A DNA stretch of 64,000 bases from the NCBI RefSeq assembly GCF_030651995.1, contig NZ_JAUSBN010000005.1:186001-250000 (forward strand), written 5' to 3'. Within the stretch, counting starts at the first letter, position 1, and the number at the start of each line of letters is the position of its first letter. This document shows, in pieces, positions 17,905 through 29,563 of the stretch. This DNA comes from Reyranella sp. (GTDB lineage: Bacteria; Pseudomonadota; Alphaproteobacteria; Reyranellales; Reyranellaceae). The translations under genes and the position numbers were made by a program. The notes beneath the pieces were generated by a model. It was given only the letters and a program-made list of their open reading frames with translations, was not told the origin of the DNA and made no database searches.

Positions 17905-18932
17905 CCCTCCTCCGCCTATTCCTCCTCGCCGTACTGGTCGTGGCCGTTGTCATCGCGGCCGGTTGGTACGTCCTCGTGCCGCGCTGGCCGACGCCCGGCG
18001 GTCCCGACGCGGTCGCCGAGAGCAACGCCACGCTGAAGGACGCCAACGGGCAGCCGCTCGTCGTGACGATCTGGCAGCCGCGCGAGCTCAAGGGGCCGGC
18101 GCCGCTGGTCCTCTATTCGCCGGGCTGGGGCGGAACGCGCACACAGAGCCGCGCGCAGGTCGAGAATCTCGCGAGCAACGGCTTTGTCGTCGTGGGCGTC
18201 GATGACTATGCAAGCGACCGCGCCGCCGACCCGGACAAGGGCGCCTCGTTCGAGCTGCTCACCGAGGCACAGACGGAGGAGTCGATGCGGCGCGCGGCGC
18301 GCCATGTCACCACCCAGGGCAACCGCATTGTCGAGGTACTGGCGGCACTGCGCGACGGCCAGCTTCCCGACCTCGCCAACCGGATCGCCCTCGACCGCGT
18401 CGGCGTGCTCGGCATGTCGATCGGCGGCCCCTCTGGCCTGGCGGCCGCGTCCAAGGACCCGCACATCGTCGCGGTCTACAATCTCGATGGCGGCCTGTTT
18501 GGCGCCGCCGCCCGTCGCATCGGCGTGCCGAACTATCTCCTGATGTCGAGCCGCGAGGCCTTTCCCTCGGATGCCGAGCTCGCCTCACCCGATGCGTTCA
18601 CGCGCAACTACGCCCAGGTGAGCGCCCTCGACATCCCGCACAACAGTCTTCGCATGGAGCGACCGCACGGTTACTGGGCGCAGATTCCGGCTGCCGGGCA
18701 CAACGACCTCGCTGATGGGTTGTTCCAGATGCCCCGCCGTCCGCCGATCCGCACGAACTTCGAACGTACGGACATCAACGAGGCGATCGCCCGGACCCAG
18801 GTCGCCTTTTTCCGAAGCGCCCTGCTGCGCGACGACGCGGCGCTCCGCGCGTTGCTCGGCCGCAGCGATCAGACTTTGCGCTGGATCAGTCCGAGTTCGC
18901 CGCCGCCGGGCACCGCAACGGCGCGGCAGTAG
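17901..18932 (+). CDS. Membrane-anchored alpha/beta hydrolase (PAF-acetylhydrolase/dienelactone-hydrolase-like)
   Basis: A 343-residue protein starting with GTG at 17901, overlapping the thioesterase stop (GTGA). A single hydrophobic segment at residues about 3-22 (LFLLAVLVVAVVIAAGWYVL) looks like an uncleaved anchor placing the enzyme in the periplasm. The hydrolase fold has LVLYSPGWGG near residue 70 and the nucleophile elbow GMSIGG near residue 175; a catalytic His is likely in AAGHND near residue 272. The frame is open far upstream, but that part only shadows the thioesterase. Translational coupling suggests it works on the cluster product, for example as an esterase or amidase, or in self-protection; this is inference. 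Its 3' end overlaps the PPTase tail by 64 nt. Confidence 0.78.
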   Translation: MTLLRLFLLAVLVVAVVIAAGWYVLVPRWPTPGGPDAVAESNATLKDANGQPLVVTIWQPRELKGPAPLVLYSPGWGGTRTQSRAQVENLASNGFVVVGVDDYASDRAADPDKGASFELLTEAQTEESMRRAARHVTTQGNRIVEVLAALRDGQLPDLANRIALDRVGVLGMSIGGPSGLAAASKDPHIVAVYNLDGGLFGAAARRIGVPNYLLMSSREAFPSDAELASPDAFTRNYAQVSALDIPHNSLRMERPHGYWAQIPAAGHNDLADGLFQMPRRPPIRTNFERTDINEAIARTQVAFFRSALLRDDAALRALLGRSDQTLRWISPSSPPPGTATARQ

Positions 18933-19525
18933 TCGCCCGGCTCGAGGTGCAGCCACCAGGCGCCCGGCGACTCGGACGGCGCGACGGCCATGACGGGGCG
19001 TGGCCCGTCGATCGAGACCGCGAAGCCGTCGAGCGGCAGCGAGAGGCCGAGGCCGATCGCCTTCACCACCGCCTCCTTGAGCGTCCAGATTTGGAAGAAG
19101 GCCCGCCGCGGGTCTCGATGCCGCTCGATGGCGCGGACCTCGTCGGGATGGAAGTTGCGTCGCGCGAGGTCGAGATGGTCGACGGCGCGCATCATCTCGA
19201 GGTCGGCACCGATCTCCGGGCCGTCGCTCACCGCCAGCAGCGCGCGATCCTGCGAATGGCTGAGGCTGAAATGCACGCCGGGATGGTCGGCGAGCCGCGG
19301 TTTGCCGAACTCGTTCAGCAGGAAGACGAGGCTGCGGGGTTCGCGGCCGAGATGGTGGCCGAGCAGGGCGCGGAGCCGGGCGCGCGCCGCCACGAAGCGA
19401 CGCTGCAGCAACGGACCGACGAAGCGTTGTGCGCGGTCGCGCTCCTCATCGGTAAGCAGGCTCTCGCCGCCCGGCGGCTCGTCGTCGAGAGACCAGGACC
19501 AGAGTTGGATGTCGTGTCGGCTCAT
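18869..19525 (-). CDS. Sfp-type 4'-phosphopantetheinyl transferase
   Basis: A 218-residue PPTase that would transfer phosphopantetheine from CoA to the carrier serines of the three carrier domains in the neighbouring synthases. Diagnostic motifs are GADLEMM (the Mg-binding GxDxE) near residue 108 and WTLKEAVVKAIGLGL near residue 155. Length and motifs fit the Sfp/EntD class, broad-specificity for secondary metabolism. The start at 19525 (MSRHDIQLWSW) matches the family N-terminus; an upstream in-frame ATG at 19609 would run through the divergent methyltransferase start. It overlaps the end of the hydrolase gene tail-to-tail and lies 52 nt from the divergent methyltransferase gene. Confidence 0.92.
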   Translation of the reverse strand: MSRHDIQLWSWSLDDEPPGGESLLTDEERDRAQRFVGPLLQRRFVAARARLRALLGHHLGREPRSLVFLLNEFGKPRLADHPGVHFSLSHSQDRALLAVSDGPEIGADLEMMRAVDHLDLARRNFHPDEVRAIERHRDPRRAFFQIWTLKEAVVKAIGLGLSLPLDGFAVSIDGPRPVMAVAPSESPGAWWLHLEPGDYCRAVAVPGGGELGLIQRKV

Positions 19526-19577
19526 GCTACGGCCGCGATCTTGGACACCCCGGCGGCGGTTGGCTAGGTTCGCGGCG
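19526..19577. promoter_or_regulatory. Short divergent spacer between PPTase and methyltransferase genes
   Basis: Only 52 nt separate the two divergent starts, so any promoters must overlap the coding starts. No clear -35/-10 pair can be seen. The methyltransferase start is ambiguous (TTG 19560, GTG 19578, TTG 19590, ATG 19608), which makes the true spacer 34-82 nt. Confidence 0.25.
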
Positions 19578-20339
19578 GTGCTAGGTCCTTTGAAAAACCT
19601 CGGCTTCATGGCCTATGGCCGGTTCCGTGCCCTGCGCGGCGAGCCGGTGCGCTTCCGCGGCGCCTTCGCCTCCTACGACGAGGCACTGGCGAACGTCCGG
19701 GCCGGCCGGCTGGCAGGCTACGACCACGACAGCGTCGCACCGGTCTCGCAGGCGTTCATGCAGGAGCGCGCGCCGTGGGACTACCCGGTTCTCTACTGGC
19801 TGCAGCGCCTGGCGCCAGACATCCGATGCCTGGTCGACGCCGGCGGCCATATCGGCGTGAAGTACCGCGCTTTCGCGCCCTATCTCGACCTCGACCGGCT
19901 GCAATGGGTGGTCTACGACCTGCCCGCGCTGGTGCGGGCCGGCCGCGCGCAGCAGCGACCGCAAGACCACACGCTCTCCTTCGTCGAGCGCCTCGAGGAG
20001 GCGCCGTCCGCGGACGTGCTGCTGGCCTCGGGCCTGCTGCCCTATCTGCGCGAGCCGTTCGAGGAGCTGGTCGGCCGCCTCAGCCGTCGGCCGCGCCACA
20101 TCCTCCTGAACAAGGTCGTGACGCGCGATGGCCCGACCGTCGTCACGCTCGAAAACTTCGGCCTGGCCGAAGTGCCCTACCAGATCCGCAATGTGTACGA
20201 AGTGCCGGCAGCGCTGCAGGCGCTGGGCTACGAGATCCTCGACGAGTGGACGATCGACCAGCTCGCCCACCGCATCCAGACGCATCCCGAGCTCGGCCGC
20301 TGCGCCTATCGCGGGTACGTCGCGCGGCTCAAAGGCTAG
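19578..20339 (+). CDS. TIGR04325-type putative methyltransferase
   Basis: About 253 residues. The sequence matches the TIGR04325 (LIC12133) pattern from memory: an early FRGAFASYDEALA segment, a Rossmann glycine loop LVDAGGHIGVKY near residue 95, the WVVYDLPALV acidic strand, SGLLPYL, and a C-terminal block with VTLENFGLAEVPYQI and Y.G. Such proteins are predicted SAM-dependent methyltransferases often found in natural-product and polysaccharide loci, with no firmly established substrate. GTG 19578 was chosen as start; ATG 19608 would remove ten residues and is also possible. Placement after the NRPS operon, divergent from its PPTase, suggests tailoring of the product, which is inference. Confidence 0.75.
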   Translation: MLGPLKNLGFMAYGRFRALRGEPVRFRGAFASYDEALANVRAGRLAGYDHDSVAPVSQAFMQERAPWDYPVLYWLQRLAPDIRCLVDAGGHIGVKYRAFAPYLDLDRLQWVVYDLPALVRAGRAQQRPQDHTLSFVERLEEAPSADVLLASGLLPYLREPFEELVGRLSRRPRHILLNKVVTRDGPTVVTLENFGLAEVPYQIRNVYEVPAALQALGYEILDEWTIDQLAHRIQTHPELGRCAYRGYVARLKG

Positions 20340-20389
20340 GCCGCGTTCGTCGTCTCGAACGGCATCTCCTTCGGACTGCTCCGAGCCGG

Positions 20390-21286
20390 TCAATCGGGGT
20401 GCAGTACAGGCAGGGCCGACAGTTTCCTCGCCGCGAATTCCACGAAGGTGTCGATCTTGGGAGCCCGATGTAACCGGCTCTTTGTGACCAGCTGCACCGG
20501 CAGCGGCGGCGGCTCGAAGCGGTGCAACAGACGCACGAGACGTCCGGCGGCGAGATCCTCGGCGACCTGATAGGAGAGGAACTGTGCGATGCCGCGACCC
20601 TCGCGCGCCAGGCGCAGGCGGGTCTCGATATCGTCGACGCGAAGCCGGCCCGCGAGATGGGTGGGCGCGCCGCGACGCCGGCTGCCGAAGGTCCATTCAA
20701 TCGCCCCACGGGAGGTGCCCAGCAGCGCCTCGTGCCGTGCGAGATCCGCCGGCTCCTTCGGCGCACCATGCCCGGCGAGATAGGCGGGACTGGCCACCCA
20801 CTGCCGCCGCACGCGCCCGACCGGCCGGGCGACGAGCCCCGAATCGGCGAGGGCGCCGATGCGGACCGCCACGTCGATCCCTTCCTCGATGAGGTCGACG
20901 TTGCGATCGTTCAACATGAGTTCGATCTCGACGCCGTCGTGACTGTCGAGAAAGCGCGTCGCGAGCGGCGCGACATGGCGCCGGCCGAACTGCACCGGCG
21001 CGGCGATGCGCAGCAGTCCGCGCACCGGCGCCTCGCGAGCGCCCGCTGCGGCGGCCTCATAGTCGGCGACGACCGCACGCGCCCGCTCATAGAGAGCGCG
21101 CCCGGCCTCCGTCGGCGCGAGCCGCCGCGTCGTGCGGTCGATCAGGCGCACGCCGATGCGATCCTCGAGCGCCGCCAGGGCCCGCGTCACCGCCGGCGCC
21201 GACCGGCGCAGACGCTGTGCCGCCCGCACCAGGCTCCCCTCCTCCACGATGCGCACGAAGATCGCGAACTCGTCCAGCCGATCCAT
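20390..21286 (-). CDS. LysR-family transcriptional regulator
   Basis: A 298-residue LysR regulator. The N-terminal winged helix-turn-helix covers residues 1-60 (DEFAIFVRIVEEGSLVRAAQRLRRSAPAVTRALAALE), followed by the linker helix and the periplasmic-binding-protein-like effector domain (about 90-290). ATG 21286 was chosen because GGTGGAAG precedes it at suitable distance; a GTG four codons upstream is less likely. It is divergent from the pyridoxamine-oxidase-fold gene across a 119-nt A/T-rich spacer, the classical arrangement for LysR control of the neighbouring gene. It is also the only regulator near the NRPS-PKS locus, whose last gene ends 51 nt away, so a role there cannot be excluded. 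Confidence 0.92.
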   Translation of the reverse strand: MDRLDEFAIFVRIVEEGSLVRAAQRLRRSAPAVTRALAALEDRIGVRLIDRTTRRLAPTEAGRALYERARAVVADYEAAAAGAREAPVRGLLRIAAPVQFGRRHVAPLATRFLDSHDGVEIELMLNDRNVDLIEEGIDVAVRIGALADSGLVARPVGRVRRQWVASPAYLAGHGAPKEPADLARHEALLGTSRGAIEWTFGSRRRGAPTHLAGRLRVDDIETRLRLAREGRGIAQFLSYQVAEDLAAGRLVRLLHRFEPPPLPVQLVTKSRLHRAPKIDTFVEFAARKLSALPVLHPD

Positions 21287-21405
21287 ACATTCTTCCACCT
21301 TTTGAAATTATGACTTTATCATTCATCCCGTTATCGTCGCAATCGACCGACCTTACCTTGGCATCGCCGACAATCGTTCGTGTTGAAGGAAGGGTGAGGT
21401 ATGCA
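21287..21405. promoter_or_regulatory. Divergent control region between the LysR gene and the PNPOx-fold gene
   Basis: 119 nt separate the two starts. The first 40 nt are A/T-rich compared with the surrounding sequence. LysR proteins usually bind such divergent spacers and repress their own gene while controlling the opposite one; no specific operator could be read with confidence. A Shine-Dalgarno-like purine run (GGAAGGGTGAGG) sits just before ATG 21406. Confidence 0.35.
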
Positions 21406-22326
21406 ATGACCCCCAGTGAGATCGACTTCCTGCCGTTCCATGCCGACGAGCAGGCGGCGCAGGCGCTGGCCGGATACCGCCTGGGACGGGCGCCAGTCCG
21501 GCCCCTCCTGCCGGAGCAGCATCGCGAGTTCTTCGGCCTGCTGCCCTACCTCTTCACCGCAACGCCGGACGCGCAGGGCTGGCCGATGGCCTCGATGCTG
21601 ACAGGCTCGCCCGGGTTCATCGCGTCGCCCGACCCGATAACACTGCGCATCGACACCCTGCCGCGCGAGGGCGATCCCGCGGCGCCGGGCTTTGGGGCCG
21701 GCGCCGACATCGGCCTGCTGGGGATCGACCTCTCGACGCGGCGGCGCAACCGCGCCAACGGCCGTATCGTGACACGCGACATGGGGCTCACGGTCCAAAT
21801 CGCCCAGAGCTTCGGCAACTGCCCGCAATACATCCAGACGCGCAAGGTGGTCGGACGCGACAGGAAGGCCGGCCCGGTCGAGACGTTGGCCGGGTTGGAC
21901 GAAGCGGCGCGCGATCTGATCGAATCAGCCGACACGTTCTTCGTTGCCAGCCGGGGCCGGGCAGAGCTGGGGGCCGAGGGCGGGTTCGACATGTCCCATC
22001 GCGGCGGCCGGCCGGGTTTCGTCGGCGTGCACGGAGACACGCTCGTCATTCCCGACTTCCGCGGCAATCGCTTCTTCAACACGCTGGGCAACCTGCTGGG
22101 TGACCCACGGGCTGGCCTGCTCTTCGTGAATTTCGGCACCGGGGACGTGCTGCAGCTCCAGGGCACGGTGGCCATCGACTGGCATCCCGGAGAAATCGGG
22201 CCGGAAGGGACCGAGCGCCTGTGGCGCATCCGGGTCGCGCGGGCGTGGCGCACCCGTTCGGCTTTCCCCTACCTCACGATTTTCGGGGATTACGCACCGA
22301 CGACGCTGCTGACGGGCATCTGGTAG
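21406..22326 (+). CDS. Pyridoxamine 5'-phosphate oxidase-family protein
   Basis: A 306-residue protein with the split-barrel flavin-binding fold of the PNPOx-like family, larger than the true PdxH. The C-terminal barrel carries DTFFVASRGR followed by DMSHRGGRPGFVGV, then LVIPDFRGNRFFNTLGNLL and GLLFVNFGTGDVLQL, a pattern seen in uncharacterised alphaproteobacterial flavin-dependent proteins often fused or linked to ferredoxin reductases. An N-terminal PNPOx-like half is also recognisable. The start at 21406 has a strong Shine-Dalgarno, while an ATG at 21401 is out of frame and stops at once. Probably under control of the divergent LysR protein. The substrate is unknown. Confidence 0.85.
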   Translation: MTPSEIDFLPFHADEQAAQALAGYRLGRAPVRPLLPEQHREFFGLLPYLFTATPDAQGWPMASMLTGSPGFIASPDPITLRIDTLPREGDPAAPGFGAGADIGLLGIDLSTRRRNRANGRIVTRDMGLTVQIAQSFGNCPQYIQTRKVVGRDRKAGPVETLAGLDEAARDLIESADTFFVASRGRAELGAEGGFDMSHRGGRPGFVGVHGDTLVIPDFRGNRFFNTLGNLLGDPRAGLLFVNFGTGDVLQLQGTVAIDWHPGEIGPEGTERLWRIRVARAWRTRSAFPYLTIFGDYAPTTLLTGIW

Positions 22327-22338
22327 CCATATCCGTCG

Positions 22339-22776
22339 TCAGGCCGAGATCGGACGCACCCGCGCCACCATGGCCTCGAGCGCCAGAAGATAGGAATCGA
22401 CGCCGAAGCCCGCGATCATCCCGACCGCCGCCTCGGCGGTGATGGAGCCGAAACCGCGCTTCTCGATGTTGGTCATGTGGATTTCGATCGCCGGCATCGA
22501 GATCGACCGGAGGCAATCACGCAGCGCGTGGCCGGCGTGGAGAAAGCCCGCGGGGTTGAACAGCAGCCCGTCGAACTTGGCACGGTCGGCCTTGTAGATC
22601 GCCGACACCGCCTCGCCTTCGGTGTTCGTGTAGAAGATCTCGATCTCCACGCCGAGATCCCTGGCCCGGCGCCGGATCGCGGCATCGAGCTCCTTGGCCG
22701 TGGTCGTGCCATAGAGTTCCGGCTGGCGGCGGCCCAGATACTCCATGTTCGCACCCTGAATCAGCAGAAGCTTCAT
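22339..22776 (-). CDS. Type II 3-dehydroquinate dehydratase-like protein
   Basis: A 145-residue protein matching the AroQ fold and length. Family residues are partly kept: LGRRQPELYG (catalytic Arg and Tyr), NPAGFLHAGHALRD (Asn and His) and EIHMTNI (His). The hallmark NGPNLNxLG reads QGANMEYLG, and the usual FRHHS-containing end of the lid region reads GFGSITA, so it is a divergent member. Canonical AroQ removes water from 3-dehydroquinate in the shikimate pathway; here a related but different substrate is possible, and a second canonical aroQ may exist elsewhere. It is convergent with the PNPOx-fold gene (12-nt gap) and lies 53 nt after gltD, so it could be transcribed with gltBD. Confidence 0.8.
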   Translation of the reverse strand: MKLLLIQGANMEYLGRRQPELYGTTTAKELDAAIRRRARDLGVEIEIFYTNTEGEAVSAIYKADRAKFDGLLFNPAGFLHAGHALRDCLRSISMPAIEIHMTNIEKRGFGSITAEAAVGMIAGFGVDSYLLALEAMVARVRPISA

Positions 22777-22829
22777 CAGATGATGCTAGGCCAAAATCGT
22801 CCGCAAGCGAACCATAACCGTTCCGCCCA

Positions 22830-24281
22830 TCAACGCGGCAAAGTAGAAGATCCCATCAAGCTTTCGTCAATGGAGCGGGCGCACTGGCGACCTTCGCGGA
22901 TCGCCCAAACGACCAGCGACTGGCCGCGACGCATGTCGCCGGCAGCAAACAGCCTCGGCACCGAGGTCTGGTAGTCCTTCACGTTGGCTGAGACGTTGCC
23001 GCGCGGATCGAGCGCCACGCCCGCCTGCTCGACCAGGCCGGGCCGGCGTGGTCCGACGAATCCCATGGCCAGCAGCACCAGGTCGGCCCTGAGCTCGAAG
23101 GTGCTGCCCGCGACCTCCTGCATGGCCATGCGACCGTCGGCGCCCTTCACCCATTCGACGCGCACGCACTCCAGCGCCTCGATCTTGCCGTTGCTGCCCA
23201 CCGCACGCTTGGTCAGAACGGCGAAATCGCGGGCCGCGCCCTCCTCGTGGCTCGACGAAGTGCGCAGCTTGAGCGGCCAGTCCGGCCAGGTCAGCGCCTT
23301 GTTCTCGCGCACCGGTGGCTGCGGCATCACCTCGAGCTGCGTCACCGAGGCGGCGCCATGGCGGTTCGAGGTGCCGACGCAATCAGAGCCGGTGTCGCCG
23401 CCGCCGATCACGATGACGTGCTTGCCCTTGGCGGTGAGCGTGCCGCGCGGCGCGGCCCGCGCCTCGTCGTCGCCGGCGTTGCGCTTGTTCTGTTGCGTCA
23501 GGAAATCCATCGCGAAATGGATGCCGTTCAGCTCGCGCCCCGGGACCTCGAGATCGCGCGGCAGCTCGGCGCCACCGGTGAGGGCAACCGCGTCATAGCC
23601 TTCGAGCAACGACTTGATCGACAGGGTCGCCCCGACCTCGACGCCGGTCCGGAACTCGACGCCCTCGGCCTCCATCTGCCGCATGCGCCGGTCGATATGG
23701 TGCTTCTCCATCTTGAAGTCGGGAATGCCGTAGCGCAGCAGGCCGCCGACCCGGTCGGCCTTCTCGAACAGGGTCACCGAATGGCCGGCGCGCGCGAGCT
23801 GCTGGGCGCAGGAGAGACCCGCCGGGCCCGAGCCCACGACGGCGACGCGCTTGCCGGTCTTCTGGACGGGCACGAGCGGCTGGATCCAGCCCTCCTGCCA
23901 GCCGCGGTCGACGATCGCGCATTCGATCGACTTGATGGTCACCGGGTTGTCGTCGATGTTCAGCGTGCACGAGGCCTCGCAGGGCGCGGGGCAGATACGG
24001 CCGGTGAACTCCGGGAAATTATTGGTCGAGTGCAGGACCTCGAGCGCATCCTTCCAGCGGTCGCGGCGCACCAGCTCGTTGAACTGCGGGATGATGTTAT
24101 TGACCGGGCATCCGTTGTGACAATACGGGATGCCGCAGTCCATGCAGCGCGCGCCCTGCCGCGAGACCTCGGCCGGCGGCATCGGCAGGACGAACTCGCT
24201 GTAGTTCTTCAGGCGCTGCTCGACCGGTTCGTAGGACCGGTCCTTGCGCTCGATCTCGAGGAAGCCCGTGGCTAGGCCCAT
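22830..24281 (-). CDS. gltD: Glutamate synthase (NADPH) small subunit
   Basis: A 483-residue beta subunit of NADPH-GOGAT, passing electrons from NADPH through FAD to the large subunit for synthesis of glutamate from glutamine and 2-oxoglutarate. The N-terminus contains the cysteine cluster [17 protein letters not shown] that ligates [4Fe-4S] centres, then [18 protein letters not shown] (FAD-binding) near residue 150 and [11 protein letters not shown] (NADPH-binding) near 293. Length is standard. It follows gltB by 66 nt, and that spacer contains a palindromic repeat. Same operon as gltB is the reasonable inference. Confidence 0.97.
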   Translation of the reverse strand: MGLATGFLEIERKDRSYEPVEQRLKNYSEFVLPMPPAEVSRQGARCMDCGIPYCHNGCPVNNIIPQFNELVRRDRWKDALEVLHSTNNFPEFTGRICPAPCEASCTLNIDDNPVTIKSIECAIVDRGWQEGWIQPLVPVQKTGKRVAVVGSGPAGLSCAQQLARAGHSVTLFEKADRVGGLLRYGIPDFKMEKHHIDRRMRQMEAEGVEFRTGVEVGATLSIKSLLEGYDAVALTGGAELPRDLEVPGRELNGIHFAMDFLTQQNKRNAGDDEARAAPRGTLTAKGKHVIVIGGGDTGSDCVGTSNRHGAASVTQLEVMPQPPVRENKALTWPDWPLKLRTSSSHEEGAARDFAVLTKRAVGSNGKIEALECVRVEWVKGADGRMAMQEVAGSTFELRADLVLLAMGFVGPRRPGLVEQAGVALDPRGNVSANVKDYQTSVPRLFAAGDMRRGQSLVVWAIREGRQCARSIDESLMGSSTLPR

Positions 24282-24315
24282 CGTCCAAATTCCTTCAGCT
24301 CACTTAATTCTTCCT

Positions 24316-24339
24316 CCTCTCCCCCGCTAGGGGGAGAGG
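24316..24339. repeat. Short palindrome between gltB and gltD (CCTCTCCCCC-type repeat)
   Basis: A near-perfect inverted repeat: CCTCTCCCC and GGGGAGAGG flank a short centre reading CGCTAG or close to it. The same 24-nt unit occurs twice, once in each orientation, in the longer element at 48736-48827, so it is a dispersed repeat. Its position in the 66-nt gltB-gltD gap means it would be transcribed within the operon mRNA, where it could affect stability or the ratio of the two subunits. Confidence 0.75.
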
Positions 24340-24347
24340 AACATGAT

Positions 24348-28988
<4,641 letters not shown>

Positions 28989-29250
28989 GATTCTACCCTG
29001 CTGGCGCGCTAGCTGGCCCAGCATCCCCCCCGGATGCGTTCGCTTATCGCGGCATTATTAGCCCGGCCGGCCCTGCAAACGAAAGCCCTCGTTGCATCGC
29101 GAGAGCCGACCTGAGAAAGCGACGCTATCGGCTTGAATTCGATTGAGTTTGGCGGCAGCACTCCGCGGTGCATTGAAGAGGCCGCGCCCATGGCCTAATT
29201 TGCCCGCCGGAGAGGGGCGGCGTTCATTGCCCCGGGGAGAGGCTGCGCTG

Positions 29251-29547
29251 ATGTCGGAACCTTCGATCGGTCGCTGGACGACCCTGCTCACGGCTCCCCT
29301 GCTGGCCGCCGCCCTGGCCATTCCCCTGGGGGCCTGCACGGGGCCCGGCGCGAGCCAGGCCTATACCGGCCCCGGCTGGTACCTCGAAAAGTCCTACATC
29401 ATCGTCGGTGGCGGTCCCAAGGTGTTCGGCGGCCCCTTCACCTACGAGAAGTGCGAGGAAGAACGCATCAAGATGGGGCCGATCACCTCGCCCGAGATGC
29501 TCTGCGTGAACCACCCCGGCCCGCCGAAGAAGTACGGCCTGTACTGA
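29251..29547 (+). CDS. Small putative lipoprotein
   Basis: A 98-residue protein of unrecognised family. Residues about 10-28 form a hydrophobic signal segment ending in the lipobox LGAC (Cys at about 29), so it should be lipidated and anchored in the membrane after cleavage. The mature part is about 70 residues, rich in Gly, Pro and Tyr (YTGPGWYLEKSYIIVGGGPKVFGGPF), with two further cysteines (YEKCEEE and MLCVNHP) that could form a disulfide. The start at 29251 has GGGGAGAGG upstream at good distance. It is convergent with putA across 16 nt. Function unknown. Confidence 0.72.
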   Translation: MSEPSIGRWTTLLTAPLLAAALAIPLGACTGPGASQAYTGPGWYLEKSYIIVGGGPKVFGGPFTYEKCEEERIKMGPITSPEMLCVNHPGPPKKYGLY

Positions 29548-29563
29548 GCCCAGGACGCGACCG

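Larger units (their letters stand above)
6294..20339. other. Hybrid NRPS-PKS biosynthetic gene cluster
   Basis: Six genes form one locus: A-PCP, KS-AT-ACP-AMT-C-A-PCP, C-TE, PAF-acetylhydrolase-like hydrolase, Sfp-type PPTase (opposite strand) and TIGR04325-type methyltransferase. The first four overlap by 4 nt each, so they form a single translationally coupled unit. Predicted logic: amino acid loading, one malonyl extension, reductive amination of the beta-ketone by the aminotransferase domain, condensation with a second amino acid, release. No transporter or pathway-specific regulator is inside the block; the nearest regulator is the LysR gene at 20390. Confidence 0.85.

Noticed and set aside
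18990-19577. Long N-terminal extension of the methyltransferase frame
   Set aside because: It is antisense to the PPTase gene and has no similarity to TIGR04325 proteins; the family N-terminus begins near 19578.
24316-24339. Terminator of gltB
   Set aside because: The hairpin lacks a T tract, and gltD follows at once on the same strand; the same unit recurs at 48736-48827, so it is listed as a repeat.
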